Shown here: piece by piece, positions 50,806-58,728 of the stretch | How the letters are laid out: every line of letters starts with the position of its first letter | Numbering within the stretch: the stretch's first letter is position 1 | Source: Streptomyces spiralis | Lineage (GTDB): Bacteria; Actinomycetota; Actinomycetes; Streptomycetales; Streptomycetaceae | Assembly: GCF_014654675.1 (NCBI RefSeq) | Contig: NZ_BNBC01000011.1 | Coordinates: forward strand, 137,322 to 201,321 | Length of the DNA stretch: 64,000 nt | Direction of reading: 5' to 3' | Translations under genes and position numbers: made by a program | Notes under the pieces: model-generated | What the model was told of the DNA's origin: nothing | The model's database searches: none | Seen by the model: the letters and a program-made list of their open reading frames with translations, nothing else

Positions 50806-50824
50806 CGACCCGCAACAGGACAAC

Positions 50825-50996
50825 GCGATCCACGAGGATGTCGGAGTAGTGGGCGAGGAGGGGCGCGGTCTGGTTTCGGTACACCTGCTGCCGGTGGCGG
50901 ACGACCTCTTCTACGAGGGACGCCGAGCCGCTCGCCGAGTGCGACGGCCCGGGTGCCCTTGCCTGCTCCAGGAGGCCCGAGGAGGATGATGCGCAT
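50825..50996 (-). pseudogene. Collapsed adenylate kinase remnant
   Basis: The reverse strand from ATG 50996 reads MRIILLGPPGAGKGTRAVAL and GERLGVP, a textbook adenylate kinase P-loop. It then shifts frame into SLVEEVVRHRQQVYRNQTAP and LLAHYSD, the family's C-terminal helix. About 150 central residues (the NMP and LID domains) are missing. It cannot be functional. It sits in the decayed zone left of the transposon. Confidence 0.78.
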
Positions 50997-51470
50997 CGGT
51001 GATGCGCACCTGTCAGTGATGGCTGTTCGCACATGGCCTGTTCGGCCACCAGTTTGATCGGAGGTGTCCGTTCTCTGACTCGCGGGCCGTGGACGGGGTC
51101 CGGCCGGTGGGCCAGCAGGTCGCACAACACCTCCGCAAGGCCCGCCCGGTACGCTCCGGCGCCCAGTGACGGGCCTGGGGATGAAGGTGTGGACGTCCAC
51201 CACACGTCGGACGACGGTCAGCGGGGTCACCAGGTGCCGCTGCAGTACATCGCGCAGGTCCAGCGGATCCGGTTGCATCAGCGGACTCGTACGGGGGCGG
51301 GCCGCGACCAGGTTCACCAGGTGGTCCAGGCGGCCGAGCGCCAGGCGCGCGCTCCCGGATGCGACACCTGTCCGACCGGAAAGGGCCGAAGGCCCGGCCG
51401 GAGGGGGTGTGCCGACGCGGTCAGGGTGGGCAATAGTCGGTTGTTCCCGTTCTACGGCAGGGAAGAACAC
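50997..51470. other. Region without a definable gene, probably decayed coding sequence
   Basis: The reverse strand has coding-like patches (for example GAYRAGLAEVLCDLLAHRPD near 51110 and GSARLALGRLDHLVNLVAA near 51340), but in different frames and without starts. I could not assign a family. The last 60 bases before 51471 are the promoter side of the interrupted GAF regulator, with an AGGGAAGAA ribosome site. Confidence 0.4.
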
Positions 51471-51657
51471 ATGTCACAGCGCAGTGACCTGCGGCGGCGC
51501 AGGGTCAGGCTGGAGAGCGAGTGGTCCCGCTGGGTGCCGCGGATGAAAGCGGCGGGATCGAGTCCGGTCGGCGTGGAGGCGCTGCGCCGTGATGTGACCG
51601 AGTCCTGGATGCGGTCGCTGAGCAGTGTGGACCCGGCTCGGGACAGCGCCCCGGTCA
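51471..51657 (+). pseudogene. 5' fragment of the GAF regulator gene split by the transposon
   Basis: Starts at ATG 51471 after GGGAAGAAC. It encodes MSQRSDLRRRRVRLESEWSR and then VEALRRDVTESWMRSLSSVD up to SAPVT. The RPEVxESWxRS-like helix is the usual N-terminus of AcoR/DhaR-type GAF regulators. The frame runs on 70 codons into the transposon's left end and stops at 51866. Joined to 62829-63880 it gives one continuous 412-residue protein. Confidence 0.9.
51653..51657. repeat. Left 5-bp target-site duplication GGTCA
   Basis: GGTCA directly precedes the left terminal repeat and is matched by GGTCA at 62824-62828 directly after the right one. A 5-bp duplication is the rule for Tn3-family transposition. 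Confidence 0.95.
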
Positions 51658-51708
51658 CGGCCTTGGGGAACATCGGTACAGCCGTTGGCGCTGAGATTGA
51701 TCATGGTC
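51658..51708. repeat. Left terminal inverted repeat (51 bp)
   Basis: Begins CGGCCTTGGGGAACATCGG and ends TGATCATGGTC. It is identical over all 51 bases to the reverse complement of 62773-62823; the match continues with one mismatch for a few more bases. Longer than the usual 38 bp of Tn3. Confidence 0.97.
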
Positions 51709-51735
51709 AGCTGAGGGTGCGCGGCGGCAGCGGGA

Positions 51736-52836
51736 TCACGCGTCTTCCCCTTCGTGTCGGGCCTGTGCCAGCAGCGCCGCCACGACGTCGTTCGCTTCTT
51801 CCTCGGTCTGTTCAACGAGCGTGTCCATCACTTTGTCGGTGGCGGGGCCGAGGGCCTGGCGGGTGAGCCGTTCCATCAGCTCGGAGTCGGTGCCGCTGCA
51901 GGGCCCGGTGAGGTCCACCCGGGTCGGCCGGCGTGGGGCGATGATCTCTGGCCCGGCCGGGGCCTGGTTCTCCTCGGCTTCGGCGAGCGCGCGGTAGACG
52001 GAGGCGACCGAGGGGTGCTGTCCGGTGTTCTTGCCGGTCTTGATGGTCAGCTTCTTCGCGATCTCCGGGACGGGGATGCCCTTGTCCTTCAGCGCGCAGG
52101 CGAAGGTGAGCATGTCGTCATCGATGACCTTCGGCCGTCCGCCGTGGTTGCCCTTCGCCGCGGCGGTCACCTGGCCCTCCAGGGTCTTTTCCCGGATGTA
52201 GTTGCGCTCGATCTGTGCGGCGGCGGCCAGGACGGCGAAGAACATCGCTCCCATGCCGTTGGGGTCATAGATTCCGCTGAGCGGGCCGGTGAGGAGTTCG
52301 AGCTGGACACCGGCGGCCTGGAGCTGGCCGGACAGGGTCATCAGTTCGGCGGCGTTGCGGGCGAGGCGCTTGAGCTCGTGGACGGTGAGGATGACCTCCT
52401 GGTCGGGGGCGGCCTCCTTGATGTCGTACGCCAGCTTCAGCGCCGCCTCCAGCTCCGGCCGGGTCTTGACCCGCGTGCTGATCTTCTCGGAGAAGATCCG
52501 CTTGCAGACCGGTTTGAGTGCGTCGAGCTGGCTCTGCAACTCCTGCTGGGCGGTCGAGCAACGCGCATACCCGATCCGGATCGGCTGGGCGGCCGGCGCC
52601 GCCGGGGCAGTCTCGACGGGCGGGCCGGGCTTCCACGGCCGCCCGGGGCCGCGGTCCTCGGGTACGAGGACGTCGAGTTCCTCCCGGAGCGCGGGCACGA
52701 GAATGAAGCGGGCGGTGTGGTACTTCGTCGCGGTCTTCCCGCCGCGGGTGCGGCAGGAACTGCCCGCCGGAGCTTCACACTTCGGGCATTCATTTCGTTC
52801 TACCGCGTTTGCGGCTTGATCGGGCGTCAGATGCAC
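51736..52836 (-). CDS. tnpR: Serine recombinase (resolvase) with N-terminal zinc finger
   Basis: 366 residues. Residues 1-60 hold a small zinc-binding module (C17-x2-C20, C28, H40; NECPKCEAPAGSSCRTRGG) seen in some actinobacterial recombinases. The catalytic resolvase domain follows at about 86-225 with nucleophile S94 in YARCSTAQQELQSQLD and ELKRLARNAAEL. A helix-turn-helix spans about 230-285 (KGIPVPEIAKKL), and a helical C-terminal extension of 80 residues adds length. It resolves transposition cointegrates at res. The start is GTG 52836 without a good ribosome site. Its stop lies 27 bases inside the left terminal repeat. Confidence 0.92.
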   Translation of the reverse strand: MHLTPDQAANAVERNECPKCEAPAGSSCRTRGGKTATKYHTARFILVPALREELDVLVPEDRGPGRPWKPGPPVETAPAAPAAQPIRIGYARCSTAQQELQSQLDALKPVCKRIFSEKISTRVKTRPELEAALKLAYDIKEAAPDQEVILTVHELKRLARNAAELMTLSGQLQAAGVQLELLTGPLSGIYDPNGMGAMFFAVLAAAAQIERNYIREKTLEGQVTAAAKGNHGGRPKVIDDDMLTFACALKDKGIPVPEIAKKLTIKTGKNTGQHPSVASVYRALAEAEENQAPAGPEIIAPRRPTRVDLTGPCSGTDSELMERLTRQALGPATDKVMDTLVEQTEEEANDVVAALLAQARHEGEDA

Positions 52837-52960
52837 ACCGGCAGTCTGTCAGAACTGTCTCGCACAACGCCCGGGTTTTGAGAGGACTTCTGCGAACGGC
52901 GACCTTGGGAAACGTGATCGCTGCAGGGACTCTCGCAGAACTCTCGCATCTGTTCATTTA
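52837..52960. other. Candidate res (resolution) site
   Basis: Directly upstream of the recombinase gene. Three TCTCGCA motifs (52858, 52931, 52942), two of them within AGAACT-TCTCGCA-like units (AGAACTGTCTCGCA and AGAACTCTCGCA), plus an inverted TGCGAAC near 52891, resemble the repeated subsites bound by Tn3 resolvases. Confidence 0.5.
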
Positions 52961-52968
52961 TGAGAACC

Positions 52969-52996
52969 GCCGTGCGTGACGGTTGTCACGCACGGC
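52969..52996. terminator. Strong hairpin between MFS and recombinase genes
   Basis: Perfect 12-bp stem (GCCGTGCGTGAC, 52969-52980, pairing with 52985-52996) and a GGTT tetraloop, with T-rich sequence on the right and AT-rich sequence on the left. It would stop MFS transcripts before the recombinase gene. Confidence 0.8.
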
Positions 52997-53079
52997 TACT
53001 TTTCGCTTGGCGGCTGCTTCGAGGGGCTGGGTCGGGGGCGCTTGCCCATGCGCTCGATGGTCTCAGGCTGCGATTGGAG

Positions 53080-54324
53080 TCAGACGGTTTCGGACGCCTT
53101 TTCATCGGCCTCGTCCGCGCCGGATTGAGCGGGTTCCGGGGTGTCCGTGCGGGTGGCGCGGATTGCGGCGAGTGCGCTCAGCGGGATTCCGGCGAGGGCG
53201 ACCATGATTGTGCCGACGAGGGCGGGTCCGGTCAGTCCCAGTGAGGAGTCCAGCGCGCTGGCGGCGATGGACGAGCCCGCCGCGATCCCGGCGTTGAAGG
53301 CGGAGACGGTCACGGCGACGGCGAGGGTGGGGGCGTTGCCCGCGAAGCGCACCGACAGTGCGGTGACGACCGGCGGTACGGACATGGCGACCACGCCGAG
53401 CAGCACCACCAGGATGATCGTGGTGACGGGGTTGTGGGACAGCGGGGTCTGCAGCAGCAGGAGGACGACGGTGCCCGTGGTCGCTGCGGTGGCAATGGTG
53501 GTGAGCGGCTTGTGGCCGCCGAAGCGTCCGCCGGCGTTGGCGCCTACTAGGGCGCCGATGCCGTAACCGGCGAGGACCAGCGGCACGGCGCTCGCGGCGA
53601 TGCCTGCCCGGTCGGTCAGCAGCGGGGTGATGTAGGTGAAGGCGGCCATGGCGCCGCCGGTGATCAGCGCGGTGACAGCCATTGACAGCCACAGCCGGCC
53701 CTGGCCGAGCGCGGCGATCTCGGAGCGCACCGACACGGTCGGGCGTTGTTCCTCGGCCGGGACGAAGCGGCCGATGGCCACGGCGGCGAGGGCGGCGAGG
53801 GCGGCCAGCGCCCAGAACGTGCCGCGCCAGCCGATCGACTGACCGGCCCAGGAGCCGAGCGGCACACCGACCACGGTGGCCAGGCTGGCGCCGCTCATCA
53901 TCACGCCGAGGGCGCGGGAGCGGGCGGCGGGCGGGGCAGCGGCGGCGGCCACGACGGAGGCCACGGCCCAGAAGGTGCCGGTGGCCAGTGCGGTGAGCGC
54001 GCGGGCGACGAAGACGACGGTGTAGGAGGAGCTGAGCGCGGCGATCGCGTGTCCGGCGGCGAAGACGAGCAGGGCCAGGACGAGGGTGGAGCGCCTCGGC
54101 AGGCGCAGGGTGGCGATCGCCATGGTCGGGGAGCCGACGATCATGCCGATGGCGAATGAAGTGATCAGCAGACCGGCCTGGGAGACTCCGACGCCGAGGT
54201 CGGAGGCGATCTCGGGCAGGATGCCGGCGATGACGAGCTCGGTGGTGCCCATCAGGAACGTGCCGAGCGCCAGCAAGATGACGACGAATGGCAGCCTGGT
54301 GGACGTGTCGGGATGATCAGACAT
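53080..54324 (-). CDS. MFS drug/solute exporter (DHA1, Cmx/AraJ-like)
   Basis: 414 residues with 12 membrane helices. The first helix begins LPFVVILLALGTFLMGTTEL. The family motif between helices 2 and 3 is MAIATLRLPRRSTLVLALL, and motif C-like GVPLGSWAGQSIGWRGTFW lies near helix 5-6, as in chloramphenicol and arabinose-type exporters. The ATG at 54324 is the start of homology; the ribosome site is weak. It is cargo of the transposon. One of the three shared operators lies 162 bases upstream, so the XRE regulator probably controls it. It probably exports the compound or product handled by the oxidoreductases. Confidence 0.9.
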   Translation of the reverse strand: MSDHPDTSTRLPFVVILLALGTFLMGTTELVIAGILPEIASDLGVGVSQAGLLITSFAIGMIVGSPTMAIATLRLPRRSTLVLALLVFAAGHAIAALSSSYTVVFVARALTALATGTFWAVASVVAAAAAPPAARSRALGVMMSGASLATVVGVPLGSWAGQSIGWRGTFWALAALAALAAVAIGRFVPAEEQRPTVSVRSEIAALGQGRLWLSMAVTALITGGAMAAFTYITPLLTDRAGIAASAVPLVLAGYGIGALVGANAGGRFGGHKPLTTIATAATTGTVVLLLLQTPLSHNPVTTIILVVLLGVVAMSVPPVVTALSVRFAGNAPTLAVAVTVSAFNAGIAAGSSIAASALDSSLGLTGPALVGTIMVALAGIPLSALAAIRATRTDTPEPAQSGADEADEKASETV

Positions 54325-54485
54325 GCGAAGACGAGGCCCTTTTAGGTGAGGGGTTTCGGGGGTCGGCTGTTGTCGCCGAGGCATACCCCCGCAGCGTGGC
54401 CGGCCGGTACGGAGCCGGAGGGGCTCCACTGGCCGGGCCCCATGCTTCGGGGCACTCACCATGGAACGGGAAACGCCGCTGGCCA

Positions 54486-54523
54486 GGGAGTCTTTGCTGT
54501 AAGGGGTAACGGCAGGGACCCCC
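54486..54523. promoter_or_regulatory. Cargo operator copy 1 (MFS promoter side)
   Basis: 38-bp element containing GTCTTTGC...GCAGGGAC and the core TGTAAGGGGTAAC. It matches the reverse complement of 55488-55525 at 34 of 38 positions, a match too long for chance. A further TGAGGGGT occurs at 54346 nearer the MFS start. Confidence 0.75.
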
Positions 54524-54571
54524 TTCAACAGCCGCCCCGCTCCACTCCAGTCGATGCTGCGAACGCGGTGA

Positions 54572-55456
54572 TCAGGCTTGGGCGTCGGTGCCGGCGGTGT
54601 GTTCCTGCTGAGCGTCGGCGGCCCAGCTGGCGAGCAGCTTCAGGGCGTCTGCGGAGGGGCTGTCGGGCGGTGCGCTGTAGACGACGACGCTCAGTCCGCT
54701 TCCGTCCGGCACTTCCATGCTCTCGTAGTCGAGTTCCATGTCACCGACCACCGGATGGTGGAAGCGTTTGCTGCCTTCGCGGAACAGGTGCACATCGTGG
54801 CCGCCCCACAGGCGGCGGAAGGTGTCGCTGCGCGTGGACAGTTCCCCGATCAGGTTGGAGAGGTCCCGGTCGTAGGGGTTCTTGCCCGCCGCGATGCGCA
54901 GCGCGCCGACGGCCGAGTGGGTGACGCGCTCGTAATCGGCGTAGAAGGACTGCGCCGCGGGGCTGAAGAACGCGAACCGGGCCGAGTTCGCTTCCCAGGC
55001 CGGTTCGGCGTACATCGGCGCGTACAGGGCCCGCCCCATCGCATTGGCGGCCAGCTTGTCCATGCGGTTGTTCTGCACGAACGCTGGCAGCTCCGGCATT
55101 CCCTCCACGATCCGTGCCACGCTGGGCCGGATGGTCGGCTTGGGGTCCCGGCGCCGGGCCGTCGCCTTGGAACCGGCTCCCGCGGTGCGGGCCAGGTCGT
55201 ACAGGTGCATCCGCTCGGTGTCATCCAGGCGCAGCGCCTGGGCGAGGGCGTCGAGGACCTGGTCGGAGACTCCGGTGAGGTTGCCGCGCTCCAGGCGCGT
55301 GTAGTACTCGACGCTGACGCCGGCGAGCATCGCGACCTCTCCACGGCGCAGACCCGGCACCCGCCGATGTCCGTACACCGGCAGTCCTGCCTGCTCAGGG
55401 GTGATCTTGTCCCGCCGGGATTTGAGGAACGCGCTGACTTCGTCCCGGTTGTCCAT
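54572..55456 (-). CDS. XRE-family regulator with MmyB-like ligand-binding domain
   Basis: 294 residues. The N-terminal helix-turn-helix spans about 5-80 (VPGLRRGEVAMLAGVSVEYY, TRLERGNLTGVSDQVLDALA). The C-terminal 190 residues are the MmyB-type PAS-like pocket (PAFVQNNRMDKLAANAMGRA, then HPVVGDMELDYESMEV). Such regulators usually repress a divergent oxidoreductase gene and respond to a small lipophilic ligand. It is divergent from the FAD monooxygenase with an 8-bp-arm dyad between them, and further copies of that dyad stand before the MFS and AKR genes. Confidence 0.93.
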   Translation of the reverse strand: MDNRDEVSAFLKSRRDKITPEQAGLPVYGHRRVPGLRRGEVAMLAGVSVEYYTRLERGNLTGVSDQVLDALAQALRLDDTERMHLYDLARTAGAGSKATARRRDPKPTIRPSVARIVEGMPELPAFVQNNRMDKLAANAMGRALYAPMYAEPAWEANSARFAFFSPAAQSFYADYERVTHSAVGALRIAAGKNPYDRDLSNLIGELSTRSDTFRRLWGGHDVHLFREGSKRFHHPVVGDMELDYESMEVPDGSGLSVVVYSAPPDSPSADALKLLASWAADAQQEHTAGTDAQA

Positions 55457-55487
55457 ACAGCCAGCGTAGGCACGCTCCGCCGCAGGT

Positions 55488-55525
55488 GGGGGTCTCTGCC
55501 ATTACCCCTCACAGCAGAGACTCCC
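55488..55525. promoter_or_regulatory. Cargo operator copy 2 (XRE/monooxygenase divergent promoter)
   Basis: Contains GTCTCTGC (55492-55499) and GCAGAGAC (55514-55521), perfect inverted 8-bp arms 14 bases apart, with core ATTACCCCTCACA. It lies 32 bases upstream of the XRE start and 93 bases upstream of the monooxygenase. The best copy of the three. Confidence 0.8.
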
Positions 55526-55617
55526 ACCGCGCGCCCGTGCCGGGTTTCCTGTCATGTGCCCCGGTCTGCCGCACTCCGGCAGCCCCGGCACACGAACTGG
55601 AAAGGAGCACCCTCACG

Positions 55618-56745
55618 ATGAGCACGAAGCGGCGTTCCGCAGCCTCTGCCGACACCGCGTACGAGCGGCAGGGCACCGCGGTCGTCGTCGGCGCCTCACT
55701 GGCCGGCCTGATGAGCGCACTGGCCCTGTCCCGCGCCGGCATCGACGTCACGATGCTGGAGCGTGTGACCGCCTTCCCTCGTACTGGGGCCTCGCTCGGC
55801 GGCGTCACCGAGAACATGCTGGTGCGCCTCACCGGCCGCGCGCGCACGGACAGTGATGCCACGACGCACGATGACGTCCAGTCCTGGTCCGCCATCTACA
55901 CCCGCCTGCGTTCCGCAGTCGAAGCCGACCCGCGCATCCGTCTGCGCCACGCGGCCACGGTCCAGCACGTCGGCCAGGACGCCGACGCCGCCTGGGTGAG
56001 CACCGCGGACGGCCGCACCTACCGGGCCGGTGTGGTGATCGGCGCCGACGGCCACCGCAGCGTGGTGCGGCGCAGTGTCGCCCCTCACCATCCGGACGCG
56101 ACGTTCGCCGGGTACATGATCTGGATCGGCCTGGCCGACGAGTCCGCGATCGCCGGCCGTCACCGCTGGCCACGCGCGGTGGACATTCTCTACCGGGGCG
56201 ACGGCTGCCTCATCGGCTACCCCATGGCCGGCCCCACGGGCTCCGTCGCGCCGGGCGCACGACAGCTCGGCTGGGCCTGGTACGACGCCGGCCGCAACGA
56301 TCTGCTGCGCGAGAAGGGCTGCGTGAGCGGCGACGTCGTCCAGCACACCCTGCGGGCCGCCGACGTCCCCGAGGCGACCTTGCGCGAACTCGCCGACGAG
56401 GCCGACTTGTGGCCCTCCCCGTGGCGCGACGTCATCCGCGACTGCGTCGATCGCCGTGCCATCATCGGCACGCCGATCGCCGAGTACGTACCCGACCGGC
56501 TGGTCAACGGGCGCCTCGCCCTGGTCGGGGACGCCGCCCATGTGCCGACCCCGATGACTGCCTCCGGCTTCGGCATGTCCCTCGCGGACGCCGACGCCAT
56601 CGCGGACGCCGTCGCCGTCGGCCTGGACGGGCAGCCCATGGCGCAGGCCCTGAAGGATTACGAGCGCGCCCGGCTCGACAGTGTCCGCGCCTCGGTCCGT
56701 TCCGGGCAGCAATTCAGCCGCTCTTTCGCAGGTCAGGCCGCCTGA
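55618..56745 (+). CDS. FAD-dependent aromatic/polyketide-type monooxygenase
   Basis: 375 residues of the PHBH-fold flavoprotein hydroxylases. The dinucleotide motif is VVVGASLAGLMSAL near residue 22, the DG motif is VIGADGHRSVVRR near 140 and the GD motif is GRLALVGDAAHVPTP near 300; all three FAD/NAD(P)H elements are present. The ATG has GGAAAGGAG. It inserts one oxygen atom into an aromatic or enone substrate using NAD(P)H. It is the first cargo gene on the plus strand and divergent from its probable repressor. The substrate is unknown. Confidence 0.92.
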   Translation: MSTKRRSAASADTAYERQGTAVVVGASLAGLMSALALSRAGIDVTMLERVTAFPRTGASLGGVTENMLVRLTGRARTDSDATTHDDVQSWSAIYTRLRSAVEADPRIRLRHAATVQHVGQDADAAWVSTADGRTYRAGVVIGADGHRSVVRRSVAPHHPDATFAGYMIWIGLADESAIAGRHRWPRAVDILYRGDGCLIGYPMAGPTGSVAPGARQLGWAWYDAGRNDLLREKGCVSGDVVQHTLRAADVPEATLRELADEADLWPSPWRDVIRDCVDRRAIIGTPIAEYVPDRLVNGRLALVGDAAHVPTPMTASGFGMSLADADAIADAVAVGLDGQPMAQALKDYERARLDSVRASVRSGQQFSRSFAGQAA

Positions 56746-56779
56746 TGCCGCCCGACCGGCACCCGTACGCACCGCTGAG

Positions 56780-56813
56780 GACCCCACGGTCACCCCTCAC
56801 AGCGCGGACTCGC
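56780..56813. promoter_or_regulatory. Cargo operator copy 3 (partial, before the aldo/keto reductase)
   Basis: Shares the uninterrupted core ACCCCTCACAGC (56792-56803) and a following GACTC with copy 2; the left arm is diverged. It lies between the monooxygenase stop and the aldo/keto reductase. Confidence 0.6.
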
Positions 56814-56966
56814 TCGATCCCCGCCGGCGCGTTTGCGTGGTCTTCGTACCGGCACGCGTGCCGAGCGCGACACGTCAGGTCGGGCCCCGCCCCGTGCTGA
56901 CGGGCTGAAACGGCCGCGCCGCTCAGCGTCGATCTCCACCCGCACCACCGAAAGGAAGCCTGGACG

Positions 56967-57827
56967 ATGTCCTCGCAGATCCCCCAGATCACCCTCAACA
57001 ACGATGTCGAGATGCCGGTCATCGGATTCGGTGTCTACCAGATCCCCGAAGACCAGACCCAGCAGGCGGTGGAGGCCGCGCTGGAGGCCGGCTACCGCTC
57101 CATCGACACCGCCGCGGCCTACATGAACGAACGAGCCGTGGGCCGGGCCATCGCCGCCAGCGGCATCCCGCGCCAGGAGGTCTTCGTCACCACCAAGCTG
57201 TGGATCCAGGACTACGGCGAGGACGGCGCCAAGCGCGCCTTCGACCGCTCCCTCGACCGGCTCGGCCTGGACTACCTCGACCTGTACCTCATGCACCAGC
57301 CCCTCGGCGACTACTACGGATCGTGGCGGGCCATGGAGAAGCTGAACCGCGACGGCCGCACACGGGCCATCGGCGTCAGCAACTTCTACCCCGACCGGCT
57401 CGTCGACCTCATCACGCACAACGAGATCGTCCCCGCGGTCAACCAGATCGAGACGCACGTGTTCTTCCAGCGCACCGACGACCAGCAGGTGATGCGCGAG
57501 ACCGGCGTCCAGCACGAGTCCTGGGGTCCCCTCGCAGAAGGCGGCCGGGGATTCTTCGAAAACCCGGTGCTCTCCGACATCAGCGCCGCACACGGCAAGT
57601 CCGTCGCCCAGGTCGCGCTGCGCTGGCTCGTTCAGCGCGGCATCGTCGTCATCCCGAAGTCGGTGCGGCCCGAGCGGATGGCGGAAAACCTCGACGTGTT
57701 CGACTTCGAGCTCACCGACGAAGAAATGGCCCATATCGCCACTCTGGACACCGGCGAGAGCCACCTCATGAACCACCACGACCCGGAAAGCGTCAAGTGG
57801 CTCGGAGGAGTACGGTTCGACACCTGA
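56967..57827 (+). CDS. Aldo/keto reductase
   Basis: 286 residues, TIM-barrel NADPH reductase. The catalytic tetrad is visible: Asp in SIDTAAAY near 47, Tyr in AAYMNE, Lys in TTKLW near 77 and His in YLMHQP near 110. The cofactor pocket is [11 protein letters not shown] and [10 protein letters not shown]. It belongs to the AKR5-like 2,5-diketogluconate/prostaglandin reductase group. The ATG has AAAGGAAG. In the cassette it may reduce a carbonyl made by the monooxygenase or detoxify reactive aldehydes. No Cys or zinc sites. Confidence 0.94.
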   Translation: MSSQIPQITLNNDVEMPVIGFGVYQIPEDQTQQAVEAALEAGYRSIDTAAAYMNERAVGRAIAASGIPRQEVFVTTKLWIQDYGEDGAKRAFDRSLDRLGLDYLDLYLMHQPLGDYYGSWRAMEKLNRDGRTRAIGVSNFYPDRLVDLITHNEIVPAVNQIETHVFFQRTDDQQVMRETGVQHESWGPLAEGGRGFFENPVLSDISAAHGKSVAQVALRWLVQRGIVVIPKSVRPERMAENLDVFDFELTDEEMAHIATLDTGESHLMNHHDPESVKWLGGVRFDT

Positions 57828-58088
57828 TCCCGCAGCGCGGGCTCGCGCCCGCGGCTCTGAGGGCACAAGCCCGTCGGTCAACAGGTCGGCTGAGCGCACT
57901 CGGTTAGCGAAGCGCTAGTCAGGGCCGACGATCCCCTCTCAGCCACCCTGCTCGCGCGCGGTCACCCCGTGTACGCCGGCCTCGTCCAAGCAGACGATCC
58001 GCGGCCGTCAGACCGAGCCACCAGCAGAAAGCCAAGGCGGACAAGGCCGCCCGATCACACACCCCTCATGCACAACAGGAGCCACACC

Positions 58089-58439
58089 ATGGCAGCACAG
58101 CCGTCCCCCTCTCAGCAGCTCATCGGCGATGTGGCGCCGAAGCTCGCCGATTTGACCGACGACGTCCTCTTCGGGGACGTCTGGGAACGACCGGGACTGT
58201 CCAAGCGCGACCGCAGCCTGGTCACCGTGACCGCGCTCGCAGCGCTGTACCGCACCGACCAGCTGGGGTTCCACCTGCGCACGGCCCTGAAGAACGGGCT
58301 CAGCCAGGAGGAGCTGGTGGAGGCCATCACCCACCTCGCCTTCTACGCCGGCTGGCCCAACGCCATGAGCGCCGCCACGAACCTGAAGAAGATCCTCGCG
58401 GAGGACGGCGCCAACACCGCCGCGCCGTCCGGCAGCTGA
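58089..58439 (+). CDS. Carboxymuconolactone decarboxylase-family protein
   Basis: 116 residues, small all-helical CMD fold (RSLVTVTALAALYRTDQLGF, HLRTALKNGLSQEELVEAIT, HLAFYAGWPNAMSA). The CxxC pair of AhpD-type CMD proteins is absent, so it is not a peroxidase; the gamma-CMD or a hydratase-like role is more likely. The ATG at 58089 follows AGGAG; an ATG 21 bases earlier is possible. The upstream 261 bases hold no other gene that I can support. Confidence 0.9.
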   Translation: MAAQPSPSQQLIGDVAPKLADLTDDVLFGDVWERPGLSKRDRSLVTVTALAALYRTDQLGFHLRTALKNGLSQEELVEAITHLAFYAGWPNAMSAATNLKKILAEDGANTAAPSGS

Positions 58440-58472
58440 TCGGCCTGGGGGCCACCCCCATAAAGTCTGCCG

Positions 58473-58507
58473 CCCCCGCTCGCCAGGACGATGCCCGCGA
58501 GCGGGGG
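58473..58507. terminator. Terminator after the CMD gene
   Basis: Perfect 11-bp stem CCCCCGCTCGC/GCGAGCGGGGG (58473-58483 and 58497-58507) with a 13-base loop, 34 bases downstream of the stop. Confidence 0.75.
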
Positions 58508-58575
58508 TTCGCCTCCCTCACTCCGAACCTCCTGGCTCGCGCCCGCACGGACGCGATGTCCCCCGCCCAGCTCCC

Positions 58576-58647
58576 TTGGAGCAGGTCGCCGAGGGCTACC
58601 GGGCCATGGACGAGCGCCGTGCCATCAAGACGCTGCTCACCCTCTGA
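58576..58647 (+). pseudogene. C-terminal scrap of a zinc alcohol dehydrogenase
   Basis: The frame reads LEQVAEGYRAMDERRAIKTL and ends TL-stop. This matches the last 23 residues typical of glutathione-independent zinc-dependent alcohol dehydrogenases. The rest of the gene is missing. It shows that the cargo once contained a further oxidoreductase gene between CMD and cupin, or that the cupin region was joined here by deletion. Confidence 0.6.
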
Positions 58648-58728
58648 TCCCAGTCCCACGGGCTGCACGCACCTGCGTGACCGCATCTGCGTGCGCGACC
58701 CCGCACATCCCCCAGCAAAGGAACAGTC

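Noticed and set aside
50295..51470. A 391-residue reverse-strand protein containing the adenylate kinase P-loop
   Set aside because: The P-loop segment is only 27 residues of real Adk; the frame before and after is not Adk-like and overlaps the DUF6069 gene, so it is a remnant inside a chance open frame.
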